Part shown: piece after piece, positions 1 to 9,081 of the stretch
Layout: each line of letters opens with the position of its first letter
How positions within the stretch are numbered: the first letter of the stretch is position 1
Assembly (NCBI RefSeq): GCF_031457455.1
Contig: NZ_JAVDWU010000016.1
Location: 1 to 64,000 of the forward strand
DNA from: Hydrogenophaga palleronii_A
GTDB taxonomy: Bacteria; Pseudomonadota; Gammaproteobacteria; Burkholderiales; Burkholderiaceae_C
DNA: 64,000 nucleotides
Reading direction: 5' to 3'
The notes under the pieces: generated by a model
What the model was told of the DNA's origin: nothing
Database searches by the model: none
The model's input: the letters and a program-made list of their open reading frames with translations, nothing else
Translations under genes and position numbers: made by a program

Positions 1-204
1 GGGCAATCTTTGCCAGTCGGTCTGAGCCAATAGCCGGAAGTTCCAGGCCCTCCACCCCAACCCCTCAACCATACAAGCCGGTTCCTCGGGTGCCCTTGTT
101 TGAAGGCACTTCATGCCTGCCGAGCTTCATCGATCAGTAGTTCACTGAAACGACTGATTGCCTTTTCTGTCTGAACTTTGTTGACCTTCTCCACCCGAAC
201 CGCG

Positions 205-1395
205 ATGACACTTTTTCGATCTTCTTCTTTGCTTTGTGCTGCCCTTCTTGCTGTGCCTGCCTGGGCGCAGAGCCCCGAGTTCGACAGTTGCCTGAACACC
301 TTGCGCGCCCCAGCGCGTGCAGCGGGTGTGCAAGAAGACACATTCACCCGCCACACGCAGGGCCTGGCGCCTGACATGAGTGTTATCGACAAGCTGAACT
401 TCCAGCCGGAGTTCCGCACCGCCATCTGGGACTACCTGGCTGGGCTGGTGGACGAGGAGCGCGTGGCCGAAGGGCGGGCCTTGTTGGCGCAGCATGCCGA
501 CACATTGACCCGGGTGGAAGAACGCTATGGCGTGGACCCGGCCACCGTGGTGGCGGTGTGGGGCGTGGAGAGCAACTTTGGCCAAACGTTTGGCAAATCG
601 CCCCTGGTGCAGTCGCTGGGCACGCTGTCGTGCTTCGGGCGGCGTCAGACCTATTTCCGCACCGAGCTGTTTGCTGCGTTGCGCATCCTGCAGGCCGGGC
701 ACATCGCACCCGAACGCTTCGTGGGGTCGTGGGCCGGTGCGTTTGGCCACACGCAGTTCATGCCCAGCACGTTTGAGCGGCTGGCGGTGGACTTTGATGG
801 CGACGGCAAGGCCGACCTGATGGACAGCACGGTGGACGCTTTGGCCTCCACCGCCAACTTCCTGCAGAAAGCCGGCTGGCAAACCGGACAACCTTGGGGC
901 TTTGAGGTGCGCCTGCCACCCGGCAGCAATGTGAGCGGCGAAGGCCGCCGGACCAAGCGCCCCACGAGCGAATGGGCCTCACGCGGGCTGCGCCGCGTGG
1001 ATGGGTCGCCCTTTCCCACCGGCCTGGGCAATGCGGGTCTCATGACGCCCGCCGGTGCGGAAGGTCCGGCCTTTCTGGTGCTGCGCAACTTCGATGCCAT
1101 CTACAGCTACAACGCCGCCGAGAGCTACGGCCTGGCCATTGCCCACCTGGCCGACCGTCTGCGCGGCGGCGGCCCCTTCACCACGCCCTGGCCCACCGAC
1201 GACCCCGGCCTCTCGCGCGCCGAGCGCCGCGAGGTGCAGACGCTGCTGATCGCGCGCGGCCACGACATTGGCGAAGTGGACGGCATGCTGGGCGAAAGGA
1301 GCCGCGTGGCGATCCGCGCCGAGCAGGAACGTCTGGGCCACGAGGCCAGCGGGCGCGCCGGGCAGAAGCTGCTGAAGGCGCTGCGCGGCGGCTGA
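205..1395 (+). CDS. Periplasmic lytic murein transglycosylase (MltB family)
   Basis: Cleaves the MurNAc-GlcNAc bond of peptidoglycan with formation of 1,6-anhydro ends. The 396-residue protein opens with a signal peptide ending near AWAQ (residues 1-21). An SLT_2/MltB-type domain follows, with the catalytic glutamate E122 in the motif GVESNFG. A C-terminal peptidoglycan-binding domain covers about residues 335-396. I chose the ATG at 205 because it starts exactly at the signal peptide; a TTG at 178 would add nine residues of non-signal sequence. No lipobox is seen, so it is probably soluble in the periplasm, unlike E. coli MltB. It stands alone: the two-component pair starts about 100 bases downstream. 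Family assignment is firm; the exact MltB subclass is inferred. Confidence 0.92.
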   Translation: MTLFRSSSLLCAALLAVPAWAQSPEFDSCLNTLRAPARAAGVQEDTFTRHTQGLAPDMSVIDKLNFQPEFRTAIWDYLAGLVDEERVAEGRALLAQHADTLTRVEERYGVDPATVVAVWGVESNFGQTFGKSPLVQSLGTLSCFGRRQTYFRTELFAALRILQAGHIAPERFVGSWAGAFGHTQFMPSTFERLAVDFDGDGKADLMDSTVDALASTANFLQKAGWQTGQPWGFEVRLPPGSNVSGEGRRTKRPTSEWASRGLRRVDGSPFPTGLGNAGLMTPAGAEGPAFLVLRNFDAIYSYNAAESYGLAIAHLADRLRGGGPFTTPWPTDDPGLSRAERREVQTLLIARGHDIGEVDGMLGERSRVAIRAEQERLGHEASGRAGQKLLKALRGG

Positions 1396-1497
1396 GGCTC
1401 ACGCGCCGACATGGCTTGAAGAAGCGGCACGCCACTCAAAACATCGAACGGATCGATCGGCCCCCTCACCCTTGCGCCATCGGCTAAAGTCTCGCCG

Positions 1498-2085
1498 ATG
1501 AAGCTTCTGCTGATCGACGATCATCCCCTGTTCAGCGTGGGGTTTGCCCACGCCTTGAGCCAGGCATCGAGCGTCGAGGTTCTCACCGCGCCGACCATCA
1601 AGGACGGGCTGGACCAGGCGGCGGCCTGGCCGGACCTCGATATCGTGCTGATCGACTACCGTCTGGGCGACACCGACGGCCTGGCCGGGCTGCGGTGTTT
1701 CGGCGAGCGTTTCCCCATGGTCGCCCGCGTGCTGATCTCCGGCGATGAAGACCCGGCGCTGGCGTTGCGGGCGCGCGCGGCCGGAGCCAGCGGCTTCCTG
1801 GGCAAGTCGGCATCCATTGCGGCGCTGCTGGCGGCGCTGCAGCGCGTGGCCAACGGCGACGTGGTGTTCGACGATGCGGCCCTGCGCATCAGGGCGGGGG
1901 CCACCGCGCGCCAGATGGAGGTGCTGACCCTGGTGGCCCAAGGCCAGCCCAACAAACGCATCGCGCTCGAGCTGGGCATTGCCGAGCGCACGGTGAAGCT
2001 GCACGTCACCGCGTTGCTCGAAACGCTGGGTGCACGCAACCGCACCCATTTGCTGGTGCGGGCACGCGAGCAGGGGCTGTTGTAG
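1498..2085 (+). CDS. NarL/FixJ-type response regulator
   Basis: DNA-binding output partner of a two-component system. The 195-residue protein has an N-terminal receiver domain starting with the acidic pair in LLIDDHP, the phospho-acceptor D53 in LIDYRLGD and the conserved lysine in FLGKSA. A C-terminal LuxR-type helix-turn-helix follows at about 135-195, with the typical segments RQMEVLTLVAQG and NKRIALELGIAERTVKLH. The next gene begins on the base after the TAG stop, so translation is surely coupled with the hybrid kinase. Target genes cannot be read from the sequence. The exported-protein cluster just downstream is a possible target, which is only inference from position. Confidence 0.95.
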   Translation: MKLLLIDDHPLFSVGFAHALSQASSVEVLTAPTIKDGLDQAAAWPDLDIVLIDYRLGDTDGLAGLRCFGERFPMVARVLISGDEDPALALRARAAGASGFLGKSASIAALLAALQRVANGDVVFDDAALRIRAGATARQMEVLTLVAQGQPNKRIALELGIAERTVKLHVTALLETLGARNRTHLLVRAREQGLL

Positions 2086-3825
2086 ATGCTATGGCCGCGT
2101 CTGCGCGCCTGGCTCGAGGGGTTCGAAGGCGAGCAGCTTGACCACCTGTTTCGGTTCACGTCGTTGACGTCGCTGATGACCACGGTGGCGGCCCTGATCC
2201 TGTATTGGGCATTCCGCAGCGGTGAAGGATTCGACGCGGCCGACGCCTGGATGCTCGCTTTTGTTCTCGTCAGCGTGGCGCGCATGGCAGGCGCGCGCCG
2301 CTACCACCGCCTGCGCCCGGCACGCGATCGCCTGCACCGCTGGGCCGCCTGGGCGTTCGGCACCATCTTGCTGCAAGGGCTGCTGCTCGGCTCCCTGAGC
2401 CTGATCTGGCTGCGGCCGGCGGCACCGGAGGTCGAGTCGCTGCTGCATATCGTCATGGCGTCGATCGCCATCGGCGCCACGGTGCCCCTTCCACCCTTCT
2501 ATCCCGTGTTCGTCGCCTTCGTCGTCTGCGTGATGGGGCCGTTGGCATTGCGCGACTTGTGGATTGGCGACGCCTACCACCTGACGCTTGCGGCGCTGGT
2601 GGTGGCCACCGGCCTGTACACCTTGCAAGGGGGGCGCCGTCAGGCGCAGGCCCTGGCGCAGACGCAGGCCGAGCGGCGCAAGAACGCCGCGCTGATCGAG
2701 GCCCTGCGGCTGGAGAACCAGCGCGCCGAACGGGCCCACGACGCAAAGGCACGCTTCTTTGCCGCCGCCAACCACGACTTGCGCCAGCCCTTGCACGCCA
2801 TGGGTCTGCTCGCACACACGCTGAACGAGGGCGGTGCTGCGGCGCGCGCCGACGAGGTGCCGACGCGCCTGGTTGAATGCGTCGACAGCATGACGCAGAT
2901 CGTTGACGAACTGCTCGAACTGGCTCAGGTGGATGCCGCGGGCGTTGTGCCACGGCCGGAAGCATTCGCACTCGACCCACTGCTGCGCGAGGTGGTGCGA
3001 ACCTACGACCTGCAGGCCAGGCACAAAGGCCTGAAGCTGGACATCGACAGCAGCGCCTTGGCGGTGCGCAGTGACCGCCGTCTCGTCGCCCGTGTGCTGG
3101 CCAACTTGTTGTCCAACGCACTGCGCTACACGGAGCATGGTGTTGTACGCCTGGCCTCCCGGGTGCGGGGCGATCGCGTCGAGGTCAGCGTGGAGGACAG
3201 CGGCATCGGTATCGCCGCGCACGAGCTGCCGCGCATCTTCGAGGAGTTCTATCAGGTGGGCAACCCGGCGCGAGACAGGCGCTTGGGCGTCGGGCTGGGC
3301 CTGGCGACCGTCAAGCGCCTGGGCGAGCTGCTGGACTTGCGCGTCCAGGTGCAGTCCACGCTCGGGCAAGGCAGCGTGTTCTGCATCACGCTGCCGCTGC
3401 ACGATGCCGCCCCAGCCGCCACCGCAGCACCAGCCCCACCGCACGACGCGCTGCTGGCACAGCGCCGTGTGCTGGTGGTCGAGGACGACGCCGACTCACG
3501 TGCGGCGCTGATCGGTTTGCTGTGCGCCTGGGGGTGTGAAGTACGGTCGGCAGAGGACGTGGTCAGTGCGCGCCAGCGACTGACCGAGGGATTCGAGCCT
3601 GAGGCGGTGCTTGCCGACCTGCGGCTCGCCGGCGGCGCCAGTGGCATCGACGCCGTGCTCGCGGTACGGAGCTCGCTCGGCAAGGAACTGCCGGCGCTGC
3701 TGGTCACGGGCGACGTGGGTGATGCACAGGCGCAACGCGCCGCGGACGCAGGCCTGCCCCTTCTGGCCAAGCCCGTCAAGCCCATGCAACTGCGTGCCTT
3801 CCTGGGCCAGGTCTTCGGAACATGA
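2086..3825 (+). CDS. Membrane hybrid sensor histidine kinase with C-terminal receiver
   Basis: Sensor kinase of 579 residues, translated directly after the response regulator gene. The N-terminal third (to about residue 190) holds roughly six hydrophobic segments with only short loops, so the signal may be sensed in or at the membrane. A coiled stretch rich in Ala, Gln, Arg and Glu leads into the dimerisation domain with the phospho-acceptor H230 in NHDLRQPLH. The ATPase domain shows an N-box (NLLSNALRYT), a G1 box (DSGIGI) and a G2 box (GVGLGLATVKRL). After an Ala/Pro linker comes a receiver domain starting VLVVEDDAD with D511 as likely phospho-acceptor. The fused receiver may act as a phosphate sink or relay, since a separate NarL-type regulator is encoded upstream. 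Confidence 0.94.
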   Translation: MLWPRLRAWLEGFEGEQLDHLFRFTSLTSLMTTVAALILYWAFRSGEGFDAADAWMLAFVLVSVARMAGARRYHRLRPARDRLHRWAAWAFGTILLQGLLLGSLSLIWLRPAAPEVESLLHIVMASIAIGATVPLPPFYPVFVAFVVCVMGPLALRDLWIGDAYHLTLAALVVATGLYTLQGGRRQAQALAQTQAERRKNAALIEALRLENQRAERAHDAKARFFAAANHDLRQPLHAMGLLAHTLNEGGAAARADEVPTRLVECVDSMTQIVDELLELAQVDAAGVVPRPEAFALDPLLREVVRTYDLQARHKGLKLDIDSSALAVRSDRRLVARVLANLLSNALRYTEHGVVRLASRVRGDRVEVSVEDSGIGIAAHELPRIFEEFYQVGNPARDRRLGVGLGLATVKRLGELLDLRVQVQSTLGQGSVFCITLPLHDAAPAATAAPAPPHDALLAQRRVLVVEDDADSRAALIGLLCAWGCEVRSAEDVVSARQRLTEGFEPEAVLADLRLAGGASGIDAVLAVRSSLGKELPALLVTGDVGDAQAQRAADAGLPLLAKPVKPMQLRAFLGQVFGT

Positions 3826-3925
3826 CGTCGCGCGCCAACAACCTACCCTTTGGTGCTATTCAAACCGGGACACCCGCTGCATACCATCGAGGCCATTCCA
3901 GCAACGACAACAAGGAACGCCTCGA

Positions 3926-4225
3926 ATGGTTCACATCAAATCCCTCGCCCTGGCCCTGGCCGCGCTCGTTTCCCTGGGCGGCTGCGGCAGCATTGCCAGC
4001 TCCACCAACAGCCTCTCCGACGACCGACTGAAATCTGAAGCGGCAGGCTCGCTTGGCCTGTCGCCGGGCGAGCTGTCGCTGCTTAACCGGCGCACCGAAG
4101 GCACCAACACCTTTTACGCCGTCAAGGGGCGCGATGGCAAGGAATACAACTGCGTCCTCAATGGCGGCAACCTGCTGAGCTTCGGCATGACCAACCCGCC
4201 CAGTTGCAAACGAAAAGGCAGTTGA
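3926..4225 (+). CDS. Small putative lipoprotein
   Basis: A 99-residue protein with a lipoprotein signal peptide: a short basic start (MVHIK), a hydrophobic stretch and the lipobox LGGC. The acylated cysteine would be near residue 23, followed by GSIASS. The mature part contains the phrase VKGRDGKEYNCVLNGG, with two further cysteines that could form a disulphide. The start ATG at 3926 lies 100 bases after the kinase gene, and the sequence ACAAGGAACG just upstream can serve as a ribosome site. Function is unknown. It is the first of a run of exported proteins on the same strand, with the next gene 37 bases downstream. Confidence 0.8.
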   Translation: MVHIKSLALALAALVSLGGCGSIASSTNSLSDDRLKSEAAGSLGLSPGELSLLNRRTEGTNTFYAVKGRDGKEYNCVLNGGNLLSFGMTNPPSCKRKGS

Positions 4226-4262
4226 CGCCCCAATGCTGTTCACGCGTGAATGGAGCTTCGTG

Positions 4263-5528
4263 ATGCGTCAGACGTACAGACTGGCAGGCCTGTGCCTGCT
4301 GGCCACCTTGAGCAACACCGCCCTTGCAGGGTGGGTTCTCTTCCACCAACAGGGCCAACCCGGCCATCGGGAAGCCTATTTTGCCGAGATCACCCACACC
4401 ACCGAACGATCCGAGGTGGACAGCACCCTCGGCACAGGCAACGACATCATGGCCAGGACCAGTGTCTGGGAAATGCCCGTCCTGGTGGTTCACGAGTCTG
4501 CCACCGCGCCGGAGTGGACCGAACTGAAGCTGCAGTTTGAGTGCATGAACAAGTACCGGGCCTCGTCTTACAGCGAGGCGCAAAAGGCGGCCACCGCCAG
4601 ACAGGAGGGCAAGCCATACAACCCGTCTGTCATCGCAGATGGCTGGAACGACCCGGCCAGGTGGAACGACCCGGTGAACATGCGCATTGCCGCACGCAGC
4701 TACACCGTGCCCAGGGTCGATTTGTCGAACCGGCCGCTGGCGGAAACGCGGTGGGCCAAGGATGCCCGCCCGCTGATGATCAAGGCACAGAAGTTCGCCT
4801 GCCAGGGCGAGGATGTGCGCAATGCCTTGCAGGCGGCCATGTCCCAGGGTCCGTTCGACGTGGGCCGCTTCAACACCGAGCTGCAGAAGATCGGCCTGGT
4901 GGAGCCGGTGCATCCACTCGAAGCCAGAACCGCTATCGCGCTGCTGGACCTGAGCTGGAACGTGCTCTGGAAAGACAGCAAACGGCCGGACCCTTCCGGG
5001 CTTTGGGTGAAAAAGCTCAGCCCGCAGGACAAGGCCCGCAACGAGGCCCAGTACGCCGCCATCCAGAAGCAGATGGACGACGCCGTGCAGATAACGAACA
5101 AGAAGTACCTGCCCAAGCTCAAGAAGATGCAGGCCGAGCACGGGTTCGTGGAAGCGGCGGCCAAGGTGCGCGGCAAGCGTTCACTCAGCAACATGGAAGC
5201 TTCGGCATTGATGGTGTGGCTGGCCCAAGAGGAAAGCGAAGTCGCCGCCAGAATCGGTGCCCCGGCCGTCGCGCAGTCCGGCAACCTGAAGTTTCTGGGC
5301 TACGACCAGTCTTTTGACAACACCTCGGCGATGGTGCACGCCCCCAGCGGTCGCGTTCTGGAGCAAGGCGTGCGCACCCACTGCGAGGCGCAGTTCGTGA
5401 TGCTGCAGGACAAAGCGAATATCTGGCGCGTCGCTGACGTGCGCATCTCCGGTTCGTCCAGTCAACTGGGTATCAATCCATGCCATGGCCTGTTGAATGT
5501 GCCGGATGTTCCCGCAGCCCGGAAATGA
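4263..5528 (+). CDS. Exported protein of unknown function
   Basis: A 421-residue protein with a cleavable signal peptide (about residues 1-22, ending SNTALA before GW). I see no recognised domain. The mature part begins GWVLFHQQGQ, contains surface-protein-like stretches with lone cysteines at ECMNKY, FACQGE, THCEAQ and NPCHG, and has a charged helical region around residues 255-290 (AQYAAIQKQMDDA). The ATG at 4263 was chosen over 4233 because GGAG lies seven bases before it and the signal peptide starts there. The next gene starts three bases after the stop, so the two are surely co-translated. Together they form the core of an undescribed exported-protein cassette. Confidence 0.8.
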   Translation: MRQTYRLAGLCLLATLSNTALAGWVLFHQQGQPGHREAYFAEITHTTERSEVDSTLGTGNDIMARTSVWEMPVLVVHESATAPEWTELKLQFECMNKYRASSYSEAQKAATARQEGKPYNPSVIADGWNDPARWNDPVNMRIAARSYTVPRVDLSNRPLAETRWAKDARPLMIKAQKFACQGEDVRNALQAAMSQGPFDVGRFNTELQKIGLVEPVHPLEARTAIALLDLSWNVLWKDSKRPDPSGLWVKKLSPQDKARNEAQYAAIQKQMDDAVQITNKKYLPKLKKMQAEHGFVEAAAKVRGKRSLSNMEASALMVWLAQEESEVAARIGAPAVAQSGNLKFLGYDQSFDNTSAMVHAPSGRVLEQGVRTHCEAQFVMLQDKANIWRVADVRISGSSSQLGINPCHGLLNVPDVPAARK

Positions 5529-5531
5529 AAA

Positions 5532-6668
5532 ATGCCCACGCCTGAACGGCCCATCGCGCAGAGGGTCCGGCACATGCTCTGGCCGCTCCTGTTGGCCGGC
5601 ATGGTGGCCACTGCAAGTGCTGCCCAACCGGGCGGCCCCGCATCGCCCGGCCCTGGGTTGCCATTCCATGCGGACGGAAAAACCATGCTGGTGACCAAGT
5701 CCGGGTTGGGCGCCTGGATGCTGTATGAGGACCCGGCAAACCCGCGCATGAACTGCTCGGTGAAGTTCGAGTCGGCAAGAAAGAAGCGATCCGGCTTCAC
5801 CCTGCTGGGGCCCACCAGAAAAACGCCCGGCGCCGTGATCCTGTTCAACGGGGAAGACATCCCATCGTCCCCATCCGCCCAGGACATTCAGGTGGAACTG
5901 GTGCAGCACAGGCTGGCGTCCACGCAACTGCGTGCCACGCAGCTTCCGCGCCAGCAGGGTTCGCAGGAGGGCCTTCTTGCCGTTGCGGCTGGCGACATCC
6001 GGCAGACCATGAAGTCCATGCGTGACAGCGAACACAACATGCAGATCCGGCTGGAAGGCACCACGGTTTTCTCGCTGGACTACGACGGCCTGGCACTGGC
6101 ACGCAACGCCATGCTCGACTGCCTGGAGGGCCGGCAGTTCGCGGGCCAGACCCTGAAAGAGGCCACGGCGGAAATCCGGCCGCTGGGCACGTCCGTCATC
6201 ATGGGACAGGCGTACTTCAAGGGTGCTTTTCTGGCGCCCAGGAAGTATCCGCCCAAGGGCAGCGAGGCGGTCGGGCTGATCTGGATGACCGACGAATTCA
6301 AGGTCTGGTACGAGCAGGTGAAGCGCGACCAGAAAATGCCGAAGCACATTCCCCAGGCCATCCTGAAGCACTTCATGCGCACCCAGATTCTGGACGACAA
6401 GGGCAGCTTCATGTTCACCAACATGCCCGCAGGCGAATACCTGTTGATCACCGACTTCTCCTACGAACGAACCCGCAACCAGGTAGAGGTGATCGGGCGA
6501 ACGGACGTGTACACGGCTGGGGGAAATTACGTTGGATCGAACGACCAGATCACCGTCAACACCTACGCATTTCAAGAAGGGGTGACCTTCGAGAAACGCG
6601 TCGTCGTGCCCGCTGACGGCCAGACGATCGAAGTGACTCTGGACAAGTCTTGTCTCTTCGGCTGTTAA
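5532..6668 (+). CDS. Exported protein of unknown function, second of the pair
   Basis: A 378-residue protein with an N-terminal signal peptide (hydrophobic segment about residues 15-30, likely cut after SASA). No named domain is recognised. Near the C-terminus (about residues 295-315) is a segment GSFMFTNMPAGEYLLIT, which fits the loop-strand pattern of carboxypeptidase-regulatory or transthyretin-like beta-sandwich domains. The last residues contain two cysteines (KSCLFGC). The gene begins three bases after the previous stop and ends about 30 bases before the broken gene at 6700. A role in the envelope is likely from the signal peptide; anything more specific would be a guess. Confidence 0.78.
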   Translation: MPTPERPIAQRVRHMLWPLLLAGMVATASAAQPGGPASPGPGLPFHADGKTMLVTKSGLGAWMLYEDPANPRMNCSVKFESARKKRSGFTLLGPTRKTPGAVILFNGEDIPSSPSAQDIQVELVQHRLASTQLRATQLPRQQGSQEGLLAVAAGDIRQTMKSMRDSEHNMQIRLEGTTVFSLDYDGLALARNAMLDCLEGRQFAGQTLKEATAEIRPLGTSVIMGQAYFKGAFLAPRKYPPKGSEAVGLIWMTDEFKVWYEQVKRDQKMPKHIPQAILKHFMRTQILDDKGSFMFTNMPAGEYLLITDFSYERTRNQVEVIGRTDVYTAGGNYVGSNDQITVNTYAFQEGVTFEKRVVVPADGQTIEVTLDKSCLFGC

Positions 6669-6699
6669 GCATCATGGAACGGGCATTCAAGGAGTGCCG

Positions 6700-7294
6700 T
6701 TGAAACGGCCTGCAGCTGTTCGGAATTGCGCCATCTCCATGGTCTTGGCGCTGGGTGCGGTTGGTGGCACCCAGGCACAGACGGCGCAGATGGACCAGTT
6801 CATCGAGGACATGGTGCACATGCACCAGGATTCCACGCTGTGCATCGAGAAGTCCGCTTCCACCGCCGCCATCCGCCAGCAACTCGTGACGTTCTTGCAG
6901 GCAACCGGAGCACAGAGCACCGTGACGCCCCGGGCCCTTGCCATGGCCATGTGGGCCAACTTTCCGTGCCCCTTCTCTCCCCTGCGGCAAGAGGCATGCT
7001 GTCATTGCTGGCCTGGCGGCCACATGCCCGTTCGCCAAGGCCGATGACCTGGAAGTGGCTAGACGCCACCCGGGCGTCTCGACATGGACGATGCATGGCG
7101 CCGGACGCGTGGGTGTTGCGCGAACCGACGTGGCGGACCACGTCGAGGAATGGGACGTCTTCCTCGTGATGGCGCCGTTCGTGTTTGACGAGGTGGCATT
7201 TTCAGCCGGTGACCTGGTGGCCTACGTTCGCAAAGAAAATGGAAACGACATGGGCATCGCCACCCAGTTCCGTCATTTGCGGCGGTTGCCGTAG
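6700..7294 (+). pseudogene. Frameshifted exported protein gene, probable internal deletion
   Basis: Two parts in different frames look like one broken gene. The first part starts at TTG 6700, behind AAGGAG with six bases of spacing. It has a signal peptide ending TQAQ and the pattern C-x20-x30-FPCPFSP, which loosely recalls Rap1a/Tai-type immunity proteins. It reaches a stop at 7047 after an implausible tail. From about 7000 to 7294 a second frame reads protein-like sequence (AKADDLEVARRHPGVSTWTM, then DHVEEWDVFLVMAPF and DLVAYVRKENGNDMGIATQF). Its composition is unlike the Arg/Pro/Ala-rich noise of non-coding frames. The junction lies near 6985-7030 and probably also lost a middle segment. 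The end overlaps the convergent WYL gene by 22 bases. I infer loss of function; a sequencing error cannot be excluded. Confidence 0.6.
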
Positions 7295-8271
7295 ATCGGC
7301 CTGGTTCCGGCCATCCCGCCCAGCGCCCGCGCCACCCGCTCCCCCGCCGCGCGCAACCGGTCGATGAGCGCCGGCGGTGCCTGCGCTTCGAACTCCACGT
7401 TCAGCGACATCAGCCAGTACACCAGCCAGTCGAGCTGGTGCGCGGGGCAGCGCATCAGGCAGCGCGTGTCATCGATGGCTTCCAGCAACGCCGCCGCGGG
7501 CGGGATGCGCGGCGCCATCACTTCCATGGGCTGGTGCAGCACCACCCTCGCCTCTTCGCCCTGAATGTCTACAGCGATCCCACCCGCCACGTAGGCGCGC
7601 AGGTCGCCACCGCCGGGTCCAGGGCGCGGCGCGAAGTGCACGCCGTTGACGGGCTCGCTCTCCACGCGATCGATGCGAAAGGTGCGCCAGTCGTCGCGCG
7701 CCGGGTCCCAGGCCACCAGGTACCAGTGATTCCCGGTGTGCACCAGGCCCTGTGGCTCCACCATGCGCGCGGTGCTGCGGCCCTTGACGTCGCGGTAGGC
7801 AAAGCCCACCTGCAGCTGGTCGCGGCAGGCGGTGGCCAGTGTGGCCAGCACGCCGGCGTCGATGGTCGGCCCGATGCGCTGCATTGGCAGGATGGCCGAG
7901 CGCAATGCATCGGTGCGGCGACGCAGGCGCGCGGGCATCACCTGCTCAAGCTTCACCAGCGCGCGCAGCGAGCTCTCTTCGACGCCGCTCACGGTACCGG
8001 CCGCGGCGATCTGCAGCGCGATGGCCACGGCCAGCGCCTCTTCGTCGTCCAGCAGCAGCGGCGGCAGGGACCGGCCAGCGCGAAACGCATAGCCGCCCGC
8101 CACACCGCTGCTGGCGTGGATCGGGTAGCCGAGCTGGCGCAGCCGGTCGATGTCGCGGCGCAGCGTACGCGGGTGCACGGCCAGGCGCTCGGCCAGTTCG
8201 GGACCTGCCCAATGGCTGCGGGTCTGCAACAACGACAGCACCCGAAGCAAGCGCGAAGAGGATGACAACAT
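7273..8271 (-). CDS. YafY/PafC-type transcriptional regulator (HTH plus WYL domain)
   Basis: A 332-residue DNA-binding regulator. Residues 1-60 form a DeoR-like HTH_11 domain (LAERLAVHPRTLRRDIDRL). A WYL domain follows at about 140-210, where the family motif appears as HWYLVAWDP. A C-terminal extension (WCX region) completes the protein. WYL proteins usually bind a small ligand or nucleic acid. I chose the ATG at 8271, which gives the start MLSSSSRLLRVLSLLQ; an in-frame GTG at 8277 adds two residues. It is transcribed divergently from the glutathione S-transferase across about 113 bases, which makes that gene its most likely target. Confidence 0.9.
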   Translation of the reverse strand: MLSSSSRLLRVLSLLQTRSHWAGPELAERLAVHPRTLRRDIDRLRQLGYPIHASSGVAGGYAFRAGRSLPPLLLDDEEALAVAIALQIAAAGTVSGVEESSLRALVKLEQVMPARLRRRTDALRSAILPMQRIGPTIDAGVLATLATACRDQLQVGFAYRDVKGRSTARMVEPQGLVHTGNHWYLVAWDPARDDWRTFRIDRVESEPVNGVHFAPRPGPGGGDLRAYVAGGIAVDIQGEEARVVLHQPMEVMAPRIPPAAALLEAIDDTRCLMRCPAHQLDWLVYWLMSLNVEFEAQAPPALIDRLRAAGERVARALGGMAGTRPIYGNRRK

Positions 8272-8384
8272 GGCCACATGCTAACTTCTATTGAGGGCTA
8301 AAACTGTCCGCAATTTGGGCGACATTGCAGTCACGGGTTCGGCACGGTGTTGAACCCGCCATCCACACTTCAAAGGAGCCCCTC

Positions 8385-8990
8385 ATGTCCCAGATCGTTC
8401 TCTACTGGCACCCCATGTCCAGCGCCTCCCCTGTCGCCTGCGCCCTCGCCGAACTGGACGTGCCGCACAAGCGCATCAAGGTCGACATCACCAAAGGTGA
8501 ACAGCGTCGGCCCGACTACCTGGCCCTGAACCCCAACGGAAAGGTGCCCACGTTGACGGTCGACGGCGCGCCGATGTTCGAGGCGCTGGCGATCGAGATG
8601 TGGCTGGGCCAGACCTACGGCGTCAAGAGCGGCCTGTGGCCCGCCGAAGGCACACCTGAACGGCTGCAGGCCATGGCATGGAGCACCTGGTCGTACGTGA
8701 CTTATGGCGCGCAACTGGTGCGCCTGCAGGCCGCCAACGACCTGGGCACACCCGATGATGCGCACGGCACCGCCGCGCGCAAAGGCCTGGACGAACTGCT
8801 GACCGTGCTCGATGGCCGCCTGAACCAGCAGGCCTGGATGCTCGGCGACAAATACACACTGGTGGACCTGATCGTGGCCTCGGTGATCGGCTACAGCGCC
8901 CACATTGGAGCGCCTGTGGCCGCGCACCCGACCACGCTGGCCTGGCTGCAGAAGGTGCAGGCGCGGCCGTCGATGCAGATTGACGCCTGA
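8385..8990 (+). CDS. Glutathione S-transferase family protein
   Basis: A 201-residue cytosolic protein with the GST fold. The thioredoxin-like N-terminal domain runs MSQIVLYWHPMSSASPV to about residue 80 and includes NPNGKVPTL with the conserved cis-proline and the glutathione-contact segment PMFEALAIEMWL. The all-helical C-terminal domain contains LGDKYTLVDLIVASVIG, the usual N-capping box of GSTs. The ATG at 8385 has AAGGAG at 8373-8378. It likely conjugates glutathione to electrophiles, but the substrate is unknown. It is divergent from the WYL regulator, a common arrangement for a locally regulated stress gene. Confidence 0.9.
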   Translation: MSQIVLYWHPMSSASPVACALAELDVPHKRIKVDITKGEQRRPDYLALNPNGKVPTLTVDGAPMFEALAIEMWLGQTYGVKSGLWPAEGTPERLQAMAWSTWSYVTYGAQLVRLQAANDLGTPDDAHGTAARKGLDELLTVLDGRLNQQAWMLGDKYTLVDLIVASVIGYSAHIGAPVAAHPTTLAWLQKVQARPSMQIDA

Positions 8991-9081
8991 GGCCAATTGC
9001 AGAGATCCCATTGTGCGGTGGTGCCTCTGCTTAAGCCACATGGACTATCCTTGCCGTAGATCAACGAAGCAGGGGCTGAAC

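Noticed and set aside
3..140. Open plus-strand frame from the window edge to a stop at 138-140
   Set aside because: Ser/Pro-rich, without recognisable motif; it could be chance in GC-rich DNA and cannot be tied to a gene.
111..205. Minus-strand frame with protein-like tail (VEKVNKVQTEKAISRFSELL) before the transglycosylase gene
   Set aside because: The tail looks protein-like, but the only starts lie inside the transglycosylase gene or would give about 29 residues, and no ribosome site is seen.
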